DNA of 64,000 nucleotides from Membranipora membranacea (GCA_914767715.1 OU612073.1:7070001-7134000); one strand, 5' to 3'; positions 12,596-24,968 are shown, numbered from the stretch's first letter. The notes: generated from the sequence alone by a model not told the origin. Numbers and translations: made by a program.

Positions 12596-13683
12596 CAATT
12601 CCAACCCTATAAATAATTCTTATCTGGAAGTTTTTTGAACTTTGTCAGTGTAAAAATATTGCATAACTACCGCAGAACAAGCTGCCAGACTGTATATGGT
12701 TTTGGATCTGCTGTAGCTTTTAATAATATTATGAATATCATAATGTCTAATGTTACTTCTACTTGGTATCAATAACAAAATTAAAATGGCTTTTTTATTG
12801 TTAAAATCAAAACACTATTGTGCAATGTTATGCAATCAGCCTTTGATGGGCTTGAAATAGAAAAAAAATGATAACAAAACCTTGCAGTTCAGAAGATATA
12901 CATATAGATTGGCATTAATCTGGATGATTTGAATTCTCAGCAGAACCTTGTATGTTACTGCATGTACATAATTATTTTTTTTTTCTTCTCAGTTTATCCC
13001 GTGTTTGTTATGTTGAGCTATCAGTTAGACAGCTCAATAGATGCTAGTGTACATCCTCAGGGGTATATAACTGACCTATCAAACTTGAGAGAGCGGCATG
13101 AGCGTGGAGATCACTCTGATGCCCTATATATATCAATCAGTGGATTACCTTTAACTGCAACTGTCTACATGGATCTGGAGTTTGTTGATATGCCAACATC
13201 TGGCACAAAAAAATTTAGCATAAAGACCCAACCTCAGAATCAACGTGTTAATCAGATATACAACTCAGAAAGGTCTATCAAAGGTATTCCACAACAGTTT
13301 CAAGGTGATGCGCCAATTTTGCTGTACAGCGAAATGGAGTTGCTGATTACGGTGAACTTGTCCGCATCCGATATTTTGGTAGGTCAATAAGATGTTAGTA
13401 TTGTTAGAGTGAACAAAACTAACAATTTGTAACAGGTCCGTTATTAAGTAGCACTCATCTCCAAAAGTCTGGTTTTGTGCTTTATGATGCTCAAACCGCA
13501 AAGAACGGAACAACCGGCTTGAAATAAATGTATCAGCCTTATTAAAACAATGCATGCATGATCAACAGGTATAATTGATACTCTGATATATTATTACAGT
13601 GGAATGGTGTGACAGTAGCATAGCCAATCTTGACAAACTGAGCCCTGTTGGATCGTTTGAGTCCATGGAATACTACGCCTCTT

Positions 13684-13764
13684 GCAGCCCTGGGTTTGAC
13701 CTTAAGTCTGACCTTGAGTCTGACCTTGAGTCTGACCTTGAGTCTGACCTTGAGTCTGACCTAT
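13684..13764 (+). repeat. 12-bp in-frame minisatellite in sushi exon (DLES)n
   Basis: The unit gaccttgagtct is repeated about five to six times after the third-position GF of the sushi domain, encoding DLES repeats between the second and third cysteines. Copy A has a single unit at this place. The sushi exon is 255 nt here and 207 nt in A, a difference of exactly four units, so the frame is kept. Confidence 0.9.
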
Positions 13765-15290
13765 TCAAATGCCAAAATTTGAAATGGAACCCATCATTGG
13801 AATGTATTAAAAAGAAGAACACTACAACGAATGAGGATGACAGACATCAAACAGGTGAGTTCTTCATGGATGATTAATCAACAAATTTAATTTCCAATAA
13901 TTTTCGATCAAAACTCCCAGTCACAGTCTCCAAGAAGTGCTTGTTCTTTGTATTGCACTTCTTGGACACTGTGACACCATAATGCAGAAAATGGGGGTTA
14001 CCTTTCCTTATTGGGGCACTTTTCCAGTTCCACCATCAATAATTCATGCCAAGTAGAGCATTGAAGTTTTCTTTTCATTTCATTTCTTCTCCATTTTTCA
14101 CAGTTGACTGTCTGACTATTACATTCATTTGGTCTTTGGCTAATTTTTAGATAACCATATTAAATTTCAAATCATTATCAATCCAAAATAAAACAGTCTA
14201 AGATTTGAGGTTTAAAAAATCATAATTATTAATGTTTGTTTTCTATTTAGGCACATATGGTTACACACACAATCATATCATCATCATTGTAACTCTAGGA
14301 GTGACGCTGAGCTTATCACTAGTCATAATACTCTTATTCAGCTATTTCTACTTCACAGGGAGGTAAGTACTATAAATACATTACGTTGTCGCTGTAAATG
14401 GGACATGATATTGAGCTTTGCTGGAGGATCAAATCATAAAACAAGAGTTATGTCCCTTTTGAACAATGGAGGATGACTCCACTTTTGTAATCATCATTGG
14501 CATTGAACCTTCTCAAAGCTCCCATTTTCCTTCCAAAGACAAATTAGAAATCTGATAGTTATAGCAAAATTATGTGAGTCTGTTTCTGATTCAAAGAAGT
14601 CCAACTTCATTGTTGAAGAGAATTAGGTGTATTGCTCATTCATTATTGGTATTTATGTTCTTGCCAGCAGGGTCTCAGACTAATTTGAACCCTTGTTTTG
14701 ATTTTATCCAGTCTTTTGTTATCAATAAAGGATGCAACGTCCGAAACTTGAACCAGTGAGCTTCCCCTAATCCTTGTCTCATGGTGAAAATTTTACAGGT
14801 TAAGAGGAGTAATCTTAGTCACCAGGGTTTGCCATGAACTCTCGAATACAGGCACTGCACAAGGTATGTGTATGTTATGATCAAACTTCATTAAATTATT
14901 ATTTGACTAGCAGGCCTATCTATCATGTGATCAGAGATTGCAAAGCATAATTAACAGCATAGAAGCTGTGAAACGATTTGACTTTATTATCCTCATTGAA
15001 AATGTTTGTATATCTTTGCATAGCCACAACAACAACAAAATTGTTCAAAAATTCAGAGATCAAAGTTCAAAATGAATAAAAGATCTATTTTTTGATCTTC
15101 ATAAAAAGTATTTATTTACCCTTGCATAGCCACAAAGATAAAATACAATCATTAAAATATCTACTATAACTTTAAAATGATTACTATTAGCAATATTGAC
15201 TATAAGAAGTTTAGATGATAGTGTTTCTGTATCTGTACAGCCATCAACCAATCGATTGGTGTAAATTTGATGAGAACAACATTGTCAGAT

Positions 15291-15898
15291 TTATAGGCAG
15301 TAGTATTGCCCATATGACGTGTCTCTTTGCAAGTCTCGTAACGTATTACAGCCTGTGTAGTGTAAAAGGAGTTTCATTTCTTTGGGACCCATGAAGTCCT
15401 CAGGACAGAGCTCACAACTGCATATATCATCCTCCCTGCTAATGAACGCAGGGATTTGTTTTCCATTGACGTTGAACAGGTCACATGCTTTGCCACAACG
15501 GGGGCCACCTATTGTTTTCAACAGCCTGAGCCGGTATATTTCTGAAAATAGAAGTATGATATTGTTGAAACCTCTAAGGTCCATTAAAATACAATACAGC
15601 AAAAAAACTAACGGCTTTGACATCATGTATTGATCAATACCTAGTCAGAACCAGTTGGGATCTGAAGAAATAATTGGTGGACTGAACAAAGCATCAGATA
15701 ATACAGTGGTAGTAGCTAACCTTTTTTTTGTGGCTACTGAAAGAGAATTCAACAATCACAAGCTTACTTACCAGTTATTTTGTTATCTTCACATATCCGT
15801 GGATTCCATCCCATCCAAGTATATGATTCATAATTAATTCCGTAGTGAAGGCCAATTTGTAAAATTATCAAAAATAGTACCCCGATGACTGTCCTCAT
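15291..15898 (-). CDS. Nested small secreted 8-cysteine protein, copy B
   Basis: Exons 15898-15772 and 15541-15291 are joined in phase 1 and encode 125 residues. The product begins with MRTVIGVLFLIILQIGLHYG, a signal peptide, and keeps the family pattern CGKAC, CSCELC, TGC and final YYCL. It is closest to copy A (nearly the same from EIYRLRLLKTIGGPRC on), with substitutions concentrated around the first exon-2 cysteine pair and the CNTLRDLQRDT stretch. Exon 1 is 12 nt longer than in A, C and D. The gene lies in the last intron of receptor B on the opposite strand, between juxtamembrane and tail exons. The family is not recognised. The open frame and splice sites are intact. Confidence 0.85.
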
Positions 15899-16115
15899 TT
15901 TGTTGCAGTAAAACAAGGTGTATAGATGTAAACACCGCTGTGGAATGGTTCCCAGTTTTATTGTGAGCTCTCATTCCCTGCCTCTCAGTTTCATATCAGA
16001 ATCTGAATGTAATGATGGGGAATTCTAACCTTAATCATTAATATGCATTAGTGGTGACATTGTCAAGAGGATCAAGTGGTTGTCAGTTGTGATGACGCAC
16101 TTGTTGCTAGAAAAG
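15899..16115 (-). promoter_or_regulatory. Promoter of nested secreted gene B
   Basis: Reverse-strand copy of the conserved block: gatgacgcac (16091-16100), atcaagtggt, and the octamer-like ttaatatgcatta (16038-16050). The TATA position reads catatcag (tatgaaac on the gene strand), so the TATA box is weakened relative to copies A, C and D. Confidence 0.45.
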
Positions 16116-16730
16116 GTGATTTGCAGGATAATAGTTTGGAGTTAGAACAGCTGGTAATTATTGAATGCTATGTAGACCAATGTAAGACAATGCTTCCCTT
16201 GACTCAGTAGTTTAAAATGTTACCTATTTCCATTTCCAGAATCAACGAGTACTACAGATAACCCGACTGGTGATAATCGCATCGACCCTGCTTTAGATTA
16301 TGAGTCCATAGAAGCTACCGATCCATACAACGATTACAGTAAAATAGACGAGCATGATATGTTGAGTATTACGAGTTTCAACCAGAATAACACCCAGTGT
16401 GAAACAGAGGCTAAAGGTGCGCTGCCGCAAGAAGAGGACCTCAGGAACTACTCAGCCACTGAATCCTCATCAATAAATAGCTTCCGGTGTCCCTCACCAA
16501 GCTTGATGAAATCTATATCCCATAAATTAAGTAAAAGGGGTATACACATACAGCAAGATTCAACTCAAGTAGATTTCTCTCGACAGAGAATACATTCAAT
16601 ACCGAGTACACCACCTATGCCTTGTAGGGGACGAAGACATCTTAGAGTCTTCTATCCTCAACAGCAAACAGTGACTCAAGTTGAGGTGCACAAGAATAAC
16701 TGTGATGATTATGCTGACATCAACCATTAG

Positions 16731-17830
16731 GATTAACCATAAAACGTGCACCGCCATTGTTTACTTTTGTAGAGATATTAGTTTTAATGTCAATGATTAT
16801 ATTTTTCCTGATAACCACAACTTTTCTATACATGCGGTGAATTTTGTTTATTCGCCAAATCATTTTCTAAAATTATATATGATAGAACAACGCAAAATCG
16901 AGGTGGTTAATGGCAGTCTATGAGCTGTCGCTCCTTACGTCTTTCAAATCAGGTGGTTTCGGCGAGATACATTTTATGCAGGATTATTTAAATAATTGGT
17001 TACAGGACTATTGTATTGCTTGGGTCAAGCTTCTTTATAAGAGGCTTTGTAGCAAGTACGTCAGGCACAGGAGTGATTGAGGTAAAAAGAATTAATCGCA
17101 GATAATCTGCCTTCATTCAACCAATGGTTGAACAGGTGACTCAAAGCAGTTTTTTGCCTTGCTAAAATCGTCAAAAGAATAATTTATTGATGGCCATTAA
17201 TAGAAAATACATAATTGTCGAAACAAAGGTAATAACCGAAAAACAACTTATGAAGCGCAGATTACCAAAGGTAAAACAGGGTTACCCCTTGGATGAATAA
17301 GAAGATAAATTAACATGAAGATTTTTGAACCTTAGTTTTTTCTTTCAACATTTTTCACCCTAGGTAGTAATATTGAATATGAAATAAATGATAGTACAGG
17401 CAAGACCAAGTTAGACCTAGATCCAAGTATACGAACTGATCTATCATGGTATCACACTTAGCTGAACAACAAGATGCCTCACCCTCCCTCCATCTTTCAA
17501 TTCAGAACTTCGCTTCTCTACTGCTTAATTTGACCTTGATCAAGATGATTATTTGTTGCGGCCTCACCACCACATGAATTCCTGCTTGATAGGAGAACAA
17601 AAGAATATTAATATCAAAGATTACATCACCTGCAAAAAACTGAAATCAGGGATTAGGGTTAATACTTGATTGACGTTGTTGCCGCCTAAGCCCATAGTTC
17701 AGCAGGAAACAAGCAATAATATATACTGTCAGTGAAGTACTTTTATTCCAGACCATCATATCAGCCAACCAATCAGAAAATAGGAGAGACAGTACAATGA
17801 GGTCCTTGGTTTCAGCGGCATAATTGAAAA
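16731..17830 (-). repeat. 3' flank repeat of unit B
   Basis: This is the inverted counterpart of the A and D 3' flanks (ccataaaacgtgcaccg, accacctgatttgaaag reversed, catcacctgcaaaaaact, ccaatcagaaa). It contains no supported gene. Small open frames differ between copies. Confidence 0.65.
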
Positions 17831-19009
17831 ATCATAATAAGATAATAAAAATACTAGTCAATTCGCAATATGTATTTGCGGAGATATGACACTGTTCTAT
17901 AATCCTTTGTCCAGCCCGCCAACATAATAATAAGTATTCATGTATTTCTGTCTATGCCACAGACACGATGAGCGTAGGTGAATTTGCGCCTTGAAGCTGA
18001 AGCGCTTCATCAGTCATTCATACGACTTATCATTGGCCGTGTGATTGACCGGCTTTTGAAGGCGGAAATAAAAGGATCAAAAGTGTGTCACGTCCGCGTA
18101 ACTTAAATGGGAAAGTTTTCCGTCACAAGCATATCGTCTTTGAACACAACAACCAGGTTCACCTCAAATTCTATAAGGCAATACGAGGAAATATAACTGA
18201 GAGAAATGAGAACGATATAACTGAGAGAAATGAGAACGATAAGTTGATAGATATGCTACGATTGATCTCTCAGCAGTGAATACATCCCCTAAAAGGTGGC
18301 AGAGGTATTTACAGGTGGAGAATTTAGCTATTTTGTACAGACTCGAAATAAGAATAGTTCATGGTTAGCTTACATTTTCTCAACCTCATGTCTTAATATA
18401 AATTCCACCTTAGCAAGTAATACCTGGTGCTAGCTAAAATAAAGACACCTCCCGATTTGCCACACTAGGTGTAGCTTATATTTACAGGAGATGCAACATA
18501 CAGTGGTGCGCATACCACTGCACAACACATAGGTCTTCAGGTAGAGACCATGAGTCGAGTGCTGTTTTGAGGCCTTTCCATAGTCCAACCTCCTCATGGC
18601 CGGCCCCAGCAGGATAAAGCCACCCCTCTAGAATGGAATCATCAAGATCCCACAGTATGAAACTTACCAATTTTGAAATTGTTGGTAGCTAAAGTAGGAG
18701 CTGTAAATAACCTCGGGAATATCATATATAGAGGTAGAGAGAAGTTACGAGCCACATCACCTTCCGCTATCTGGATATTCTGAATCTCTGTCACTGTAAA
18801 ATAAAAGGTAAACTAAAACTTTTATAGCACAAACTACTGTGATTTGTGATATACTTTCTTTTGTGGATACTTAGATACACAATAAAACTACATGCAATAG
18901 CGGATAGATACTTTTGTTGTTGTCGCACATCGAATCATCATCTGCCAAGATGGCCAATTGTCTCACACAACAACTAGTTAGACTTGTTTATATTCAGCAT
19001 TACAGCAAG
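17831..19009. other. Intergenic segment between units B and C
   Basis: No gene is recognised. A plus-strand frame at 18085-18279 encodes a hydrophilic peptide holding a 24-bp direct duplication (two copies of ITERNEND, 18193-18240), but it has no homologous support. A gcgccttgaagctgaagcgcttcatc stretch forms a short inverted repeat near 17985-18013. The remainder is unique-looking sequence. Confidence 0.35.
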
Positions 19010-19180
19010 AAAGACCAGCTTGATTGAGAGCTCACTTATTTGTAGGTGGGAAAAAACTTTAAAAAAGTGATCGTAGATTGACAATGAAAAAAATTTAGGC
19101 GTCTGTACATAAATCAGTATTGAGTGTGATACTATTAAGAGGATAATGAGGTGTTCATATCGTTAATATATACCCGTGAT

Positions 19181-19468
19181 CATTGAATTCCATATCTGGA
19201 ATAGCATCATTAGCTTTCTTTTGCAAAACAAAGAGCTTGCAATAATAGCCAGTCCCTAGTAGCAATCTAGAAATGCCCTAATCATCGACACCGTATGGGG
19301 TATAATTACTGTGTGCAATTTTGTAAACAAGACTATTGCTCAGGCTAATTATTCATGCTACTAGGGACAGCCAATCAGATAACAGTCAGATGGGTCCCTG
19401 TGTTTAGTGTCCTAACCGTATAACGCAATGATACTATTTCCATTCTAAGAGAAGAATCTAATTCAGTG
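19181..19468. mobile_element. hAT-like MITE with 8-bp target duplication
   Basis: The 288-bp segment is flanked by perfect 8-bp repeats cccgtgat (19173-19180 and 19469-19476). Its ends are short inverted repeats, cattgaatt and aattcagtg. The uninterrupted copy near 7980 reads cttgtgataattt with a single target site. The 8-bp duplication is the hAT superfamily hallmark. It has no coding capacity. Confidence 0.7.
19252..19368. mobile_element. Small MITE nested in the hAT-like MITE
   Basis: This 117-bp element has termini gtccctagtagca and tgctactagggac (13-bp perfect inverted repeats), flanked by agcca on both sides (19247-19251 and 19369-19373). It sits inside the 19181-19468 element, so it inserted later. 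Confidence 0.65.
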
Positions 19469-19990
19469 CCCGTGATAAATTAACTTCGCTTTGAACTCTC
19501 AAAATATTTCCGAATACATGAAATTCAGCTGTCAATTGTGACCAAATCACCAAACCTGCTGCTCTTTGCATCAGGATTGTTAAAATTCAACATTTGCAAT
19601 AATCATAGCATATATTTGAAATACCCAGAAAATTAATATCAATAAACCTATTCGAAAATAAAAATAGCAGATGAGATTGAGAAGTAACAAACTGATGCTG
19701 TAGTCTCTCATCATCACAATCGATGCCTTGTTATTTTGTTTGTTATATATATAGATACATCTTTTGTTGCAACAACCATCATCCGAAGATGTGCTCCCTG
19801 ATGTGCAAAGAAATCTAAAAAAAAAAGTTATGTTACAACTTAAGGTTGTCATAATATCACACAATTTTAATTAAATTTTTTAGATTATTAAAACAAGGTG
19901 TTATCCCAGATCCCTGATTATAAAAAGGATAATATATCTCATGCAAATCTCAGGAGTTATCAAATAAGGTTTAATAAGTGGACAACTCTT

Positions 19991-22466
19991 TCAGTCAACA
20001 TTACAAAACAATCAAATGTTTTGACGGATGTCTATTTGAAGTTTTTTTGCCATTAATGAAATTGTTAAAATAGGATTGATAATGATTGTTATGAAATACA
20101 TAAATACCAAAACAAAGGTGAAACCAAAGTAAGATTCCATGAGTATAGATAAACATAAAGTTAAATTGAAGATTTTTTGAGCCCAAAATTTTTTGCCAAT
20201 CATTCTATCCCACGTAGTAAGGTTGAAAAAAAAACATTAGTTAGTATAGGTGAAGCCAAGTTGGACCAGGGAATTCCATTCTCTCTGGTTGGACATAGTT
20301 TCCAATATGAGCACAATGGACTTGACAATGAAGCACCTCCCCCCCCCCCCCCCCTCTATCTTCCATTTCATAACTTTAACCTTTTTTACTGCTTAATTTG
20401 ACCTCGCTCAAGGTGATTATTCACTGCAGCCTCACCACAACCACAATTCCAGCTTAAACAAAAGGATCTTTAAATGAAAGATTACGTCACCTGCAAAAAA
20501 AACAAGAAATCAAGGATTAGGATTAATACTCGATTGACGTTGTTACCGCTTGAGCCATTGTTTAGCCGGAAAAAAACAATAATATATACTGTTAGTTAAG
20601 TGCTTTTCTTGCAAACCATGATCTCAGCCAGCCATCAAAGAAACAAGAGAGGTCCGTTATCACAATTACATAATAACATAGACTGTTGGTTGTGAAATAC
20701 CAGATCATAACATCCAGAATGTCGGAACAGAAATCTGCTCTACCTGAATTTTATATCATTTTTAATTTTTTACTTTTTTTTAGCTTTATTGCACGAAATT
20801 AATATACTAAGATGGTTATTGAGAAAATATGGTTGGTTATAAAAGGCAAAGGGATAACCAGATAGCCAGTTAAAGGCTGGTGTGAAGGCTGCCCACCTCC
20901 AGCTTTCCTCACCTACCGCATGACCCCACCGACAAGCAGGGGAAGCATGCCAATCCGATGCCGGCCTAGATCGCCGCCCACAGCCGTCCCGCAAGATTAC
21001 AAAGGACGATTGCTAAAAAACTTTTTAGTTGCTCAGAGTCCTTGCAAATCTACCTGGTCCACACGGTAGAGCCGCTAGATGCCAGGCACATAGAACAATG
21101 GCACATAGTTTCCACAAGATAGTAGCTTCACATACCAATCATACATCAATGATATTTCAACCTGGAATCTGTGTTTTCTAGATAGAGATGGTATTATGTT
21201 CTTCAAATGGACCCACCAATAGGATCGACCACGGTGTGTAGAATGAGCTTGCAGTTTCTACAAGCAAGCAGGCAAGCGGGCAAGCGGGCAAGCGGACAAG
21301 CGCTCATGCGGGCAAGCAAGCAGGCGGGCGGGCAAGCAAGCATGCAAGCAAGCATGCAAGCAAGCATGCAAGCAAGCATGCAAGCAAGCATGCAAGCAAG
21401 CAGGCAAGCGGACAAGCGATCAAGCGGGCAAGCAAGCGGGGAGGCGGGCGGGCAAGCAAGACATAATCTCTGATAATAAAAGCTGATCTGGGTAATGAAA
21501 AGTAAAAACCTGGCATATTACCGCATACTGTGAACAATTAAACATGTGTCAGATGATTTTCCTTTGTCTCTCTCGGAAGATAAGAGAGAGTTATGAGGTA
21601 ATTTGTCTCTAACCCATTAATTCTTATTCTATTATATTTAATTGGGGCTTTTTTTCATTATGAGTCATGAAAAGTAGTCATTAATCATTTACAAGAAAAA
21701 CTGTCAGTTTTTGCCCTTATCCAGCCCAATCTTGTCTCTGTTTGTAATTTCATAGGCTAAAGACTTCGCAGTTCAATAATACTAAATCTAAAGTATTATG
21801 TTTGCAAGTACAAAACTGCCTCCTAAGTATTTGGGTCTCTTGAAAGGGTCACTTTGTTTAAGATGCAAGAGGTATTTTTATGGACCAACTGCCAGAACAT
21901 GGCTGTTTGCTTTATAAGGATAATCAACCATGCAGAATAGACATTAAACCTTTGCACACCCGGTCAGGCAAAAAATAGCGCAAAAAACTGGGCTTGATTT
22001 GCCTTTGTTTTATAAGATAAGTTTAGGGGTAGAAATATAACAATGAACAGCTTATTGCAGAAAAAATTGCAAAAGAGAATTTGAACCTAACCCATTATGG
22101 CACAGGTGGGATTAGAGCTGTAGTCTGATGTATATTAGGGAGAAAACTTACTGCCTTGTTTTGTAATGTGTAAAAAAAATAAAATTGTTCACTTTTCAAT
22201 GTAAATTATGCTTTGTAGTTAAAGTCTAAACAATGATTACTGTGTATGAACTTACATTGAGTCAAAAATTTGATGAATAAATATTCAGTTCCACCTATAC
22301 AGCTGTGTTGGCAGGTCGGACTTTTTTGAATTGCTGGGGGATTATTCATCATTGAATATATTTTTATGCGCTTAATTCGTCTGTTGATTACACACCTATA
22401 AGGTCAATCATGTGTTGCTTGATCATTCTTTTGAGAAGACCTTATTAATTTTGATGATTATATCAG
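19991..22466 (+). repeat. 5' flank of unit C, duplicate of 8456-11029
   Basis: This is a direct repeat of the unit B upstream region, including the GC-rich ccgcccacagccgtcccgc segment (20880-20995) and the block ending at the signal exon. Differences include a longer GCAA-type repeat. A deletion joins the first exon (now ATAAGG instead of ATGAGG, near 22399) directly to the end of intron 1, removing the GTAAGT donor. Confidence 0.7.
21245..21465 (+). repeat. Expanded GCAA/GCATGCAA simple repeat
   Basis: Tetramer-based caag/cggg units run for over 200 bp, with at least five perfect tandem gcaagcat octamers in the middle. The matching site upstream of unit B (9725-9810) is much shorter. Three reading frames are open through it (for example LACMLACM repeats), which is a consequence of the period and not evidence of coding. 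Confidence 0.9.
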
Positions 22467-24968
22467 GGCGATTGGAGGCACCACAAGAATTCTCGTAATA
22501 ATGATAGCTCTCAACGGATTACTCTCCGCTCAAGGTATGTAAGTCTCAACTCAATTGTGATGGTTGCAGAGTACAGATATATGAGTCAAAACACAAGCAT
22601 CTATCGCTCAATTCCTTAGGACTGTTTCATTGCATTATTTCACAATGTTGATAAATATTGATGCTTCATGCGACCCTGTACTATCGAAAAAGAACAATTT
22701 TGTTTTCAAACAAAATTGGACAATAAATTCAATCAAAAACCTCCAGCATAGGAGTGGCCGGCAAATTAAACAAATTCCTTCCTTGCATATCATCGTAACC
22801 ACCCTGTGTAAATATTAAATATATATCATGACTTTAAGGAGAAATACACAGCAGAAACACAGCGATGTTTTGCAGCTCCGCGGCGCATGATACAGAAATC
22901 ATCACGCTGGAGGATCTGGACACAGTAGAAGAGGGAATGATACTGGGAGGAGTTTCTGGCAGTGGCAACTACAGAACCAATGCTGGTCGGGTTTGCAAGG
23001 TTCTAATTAGAGGGCGGAGCAAAAACAGTCTCGTCGTGTTCAATCATCATGTAGAAAATGGTGCATGTTTGCTCAATAAGGTCAACACAACTGACCAAGA
23101 AAGTGAGGTTTGCTCTGAGCAGAAGGAACATTTCGTCAAAGAACTCTTCAAGTTGATACTCACATGCCGTGGTTTAACATCACATGTAAAGGTAGGATTT
23201 GGAGCATCATCGTAGCCCACATCATTGCTGTGGACATATATGACCTACGACAAAAGCGATCATTGTCGGTTTCGAGTCTTCTTCTACTTGATGCCAATTG
23301 CAACAATAGAAAGAAAAGGACTTAAATCAGCCATTATCGATAAATTAATTCTAACACTGATGTGCAATTCAATAGTTAGGCATAAGCAAGCAACATTAAC
23401 ATTAAACAACTTTGAAGTACTTCACGGAAGTACAGAACTATGGTAACAAGACCTTGCAGCAATGCATACAAGTTTAGAATTTAGAATGAGCGAGCGGGCG
23501 GGCACTGTATGTAAACTGCAATGTATATAATTATAATTATTTATTATCTTTTAGTTTATCCTGTGTTTGTGATGTTGATGCATCAGTTAAATAGCTCAAT
23601 TGATGATAGTGTACATCCTCAGGGGTATATAACAGATCTATCTAACTTGAGAGAGCAGTACGAGCATGGAAATCAAACTGATGACCTACGAATAACGATC
23701 AAGGGATTACCATTAACTGCAATTGTCAACATGAATCCGGAGTTCGTTGACATGCCTGAATCTGGTGAGAAAATGTTCAGCATACAGAACAAACTTCAGC
23801 AAACTCGAGATCAGCGATACAATGAACTATACTTCTCGGATAGGTCTATCAAGGGAATTCAGTATCAGTTTCTAGGTAATACCCCACTTTTGCTGCACAA
23901 CAAAATGAGTAGGGTCAAGGATTATGGTGAACTTATCCGCATAAGATATTATGGTAGGTCAATTTAAATTCTGTTTAGTTGCTACATGCTGCAATTCGTT
24001 GTAGGTGACTATTTTAATTTCGTTGCCCTCATTGTCTTTTTTTTTCATGACAGTTTGTGGTTGGGTTTTTCAGTAAAAAAAATCCCCAATAAATGTATAG
24101 CGATAATGCATAGGGAAATCTGATGCTCAGACCTAAACTCAAAGGACCCATCCATTGGTGTAAAAAGGAGATATCAGTTTCGGTGAAGTTTGAGCTTATT
24201 ATTGGACCTTTGCCGTAGAAAGCAAGGCATGTATGGAGTATGCTCAGCCAATAATTATTTTACTCTTAAATTACAGTAGAATGGTGTGGTAGTAGCATAG
24301 CCAATCTTGACAAGCTGAGCCCTGTTGGATCATCTGACTCCAAGGAATATAACGCCTCATGTAGTGCTGGGTTTGAGCTTTCCCACAGCAACCAATTCAA
24401 ATGCGAAAATTGGAAATGGAACCCAACACTGGAATGTCTTAAAAAGAAGAACTTATCAGCAATTGAGGATGACATACACAATACAGGTGCGCATAATATA
24501 CATTGATTGACAAATTTTATCTCCAATCATATCATGATTGCCATAAAAATAAGCAATAACTCTCTTTTATCAACTATTTAATTTTCGTCAACATTAATGA
24601 AAGTAAAAGGATCAATAAAATTCATATTGAATGTTTATAAATCTTCAAACATCAAATGAAGCTTTCTATTTTTTGTCTGTAATTTCAGTGCAAGGTCATA
24701 AATAACTCCTTGATTTCAGTGCATCGTCATAAATAAAAAGCAATTGACATTTTCTATTTAGGTTCAGATGTATTTACTCACAGTCAGATTATTATCATTG
24801 TTTTACTTGGAGTGACGTTGTGCTTATTATTAGTCATAATACTTTTATTCAGGTTAGTATGAATATTTCCTAATCGCCATAGAAAATGTAAGAAGCAAGA
24901 GGTTATGTCCTTTTTTTCACATTGGAGGACAACTTCTGTTGCAAAAGATGTGAGTTTTGACCACAATG

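Larger units (their letters stand above)
10772..16730 (+). pseudogene. Receptor B: CUB-like/sushi/TM/ITAM-tail receptor, one 4-bp deletion
   Basis: This is the best-preserved copy. Exons: 10772-10785 (start), 11030-11097 (signal, LVIMIALNGLLSAQ), 11399-11761, 12993-13378 (CUB-like), 13600-13854 (sushi), 14251-14362 (TM, about 24 hydrophobic residues), 14799-14863 (juxtamembrane) and 16240-16730 (tail). All borders are GT-AG and phases agree, giving about 585 residues in homologous form. Tail motifs are YESIEATDPYNDYSKI and a C-terminal DDYADINH. The only lesion seen is at 13337-13344, where 8 nt replace the 12 nt of copies A, C and D. The frame then stops at 13621-13623, so the product as written would be a secreted fragment of about 284 residues without sushi, TM or tail. 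A working allele elsewhere is likely. The sushi exon carries a 12-bp in-frame minisatellite. Ligand and function are unknown. Confidence 0.75.
19010..19990 (-). repeat. Flank repeat copy interrupted by two nested MITEs
   Basis: The same family as 7770-8455 in the same orientation (gtctctcatcatcacaatcg, caaacctgctgctctttgc, tctcaggagttatcaaataagg). Compared with that copy, it is broken by an insertion at 19181-19468. Confidence 0.65.

Noticed and set aside
21203-21537. Open frames of LACMLACM type
   Set aside because: They come from the tetramer/octamer simple repeat, which is open in several frames at once.
24266-24526. Minus-strand 86-residue frame over the receptor C sushi exon
   Set aside because: It is a shadow; the plus strand carries the sushi pattern with correct splice sites and phase.
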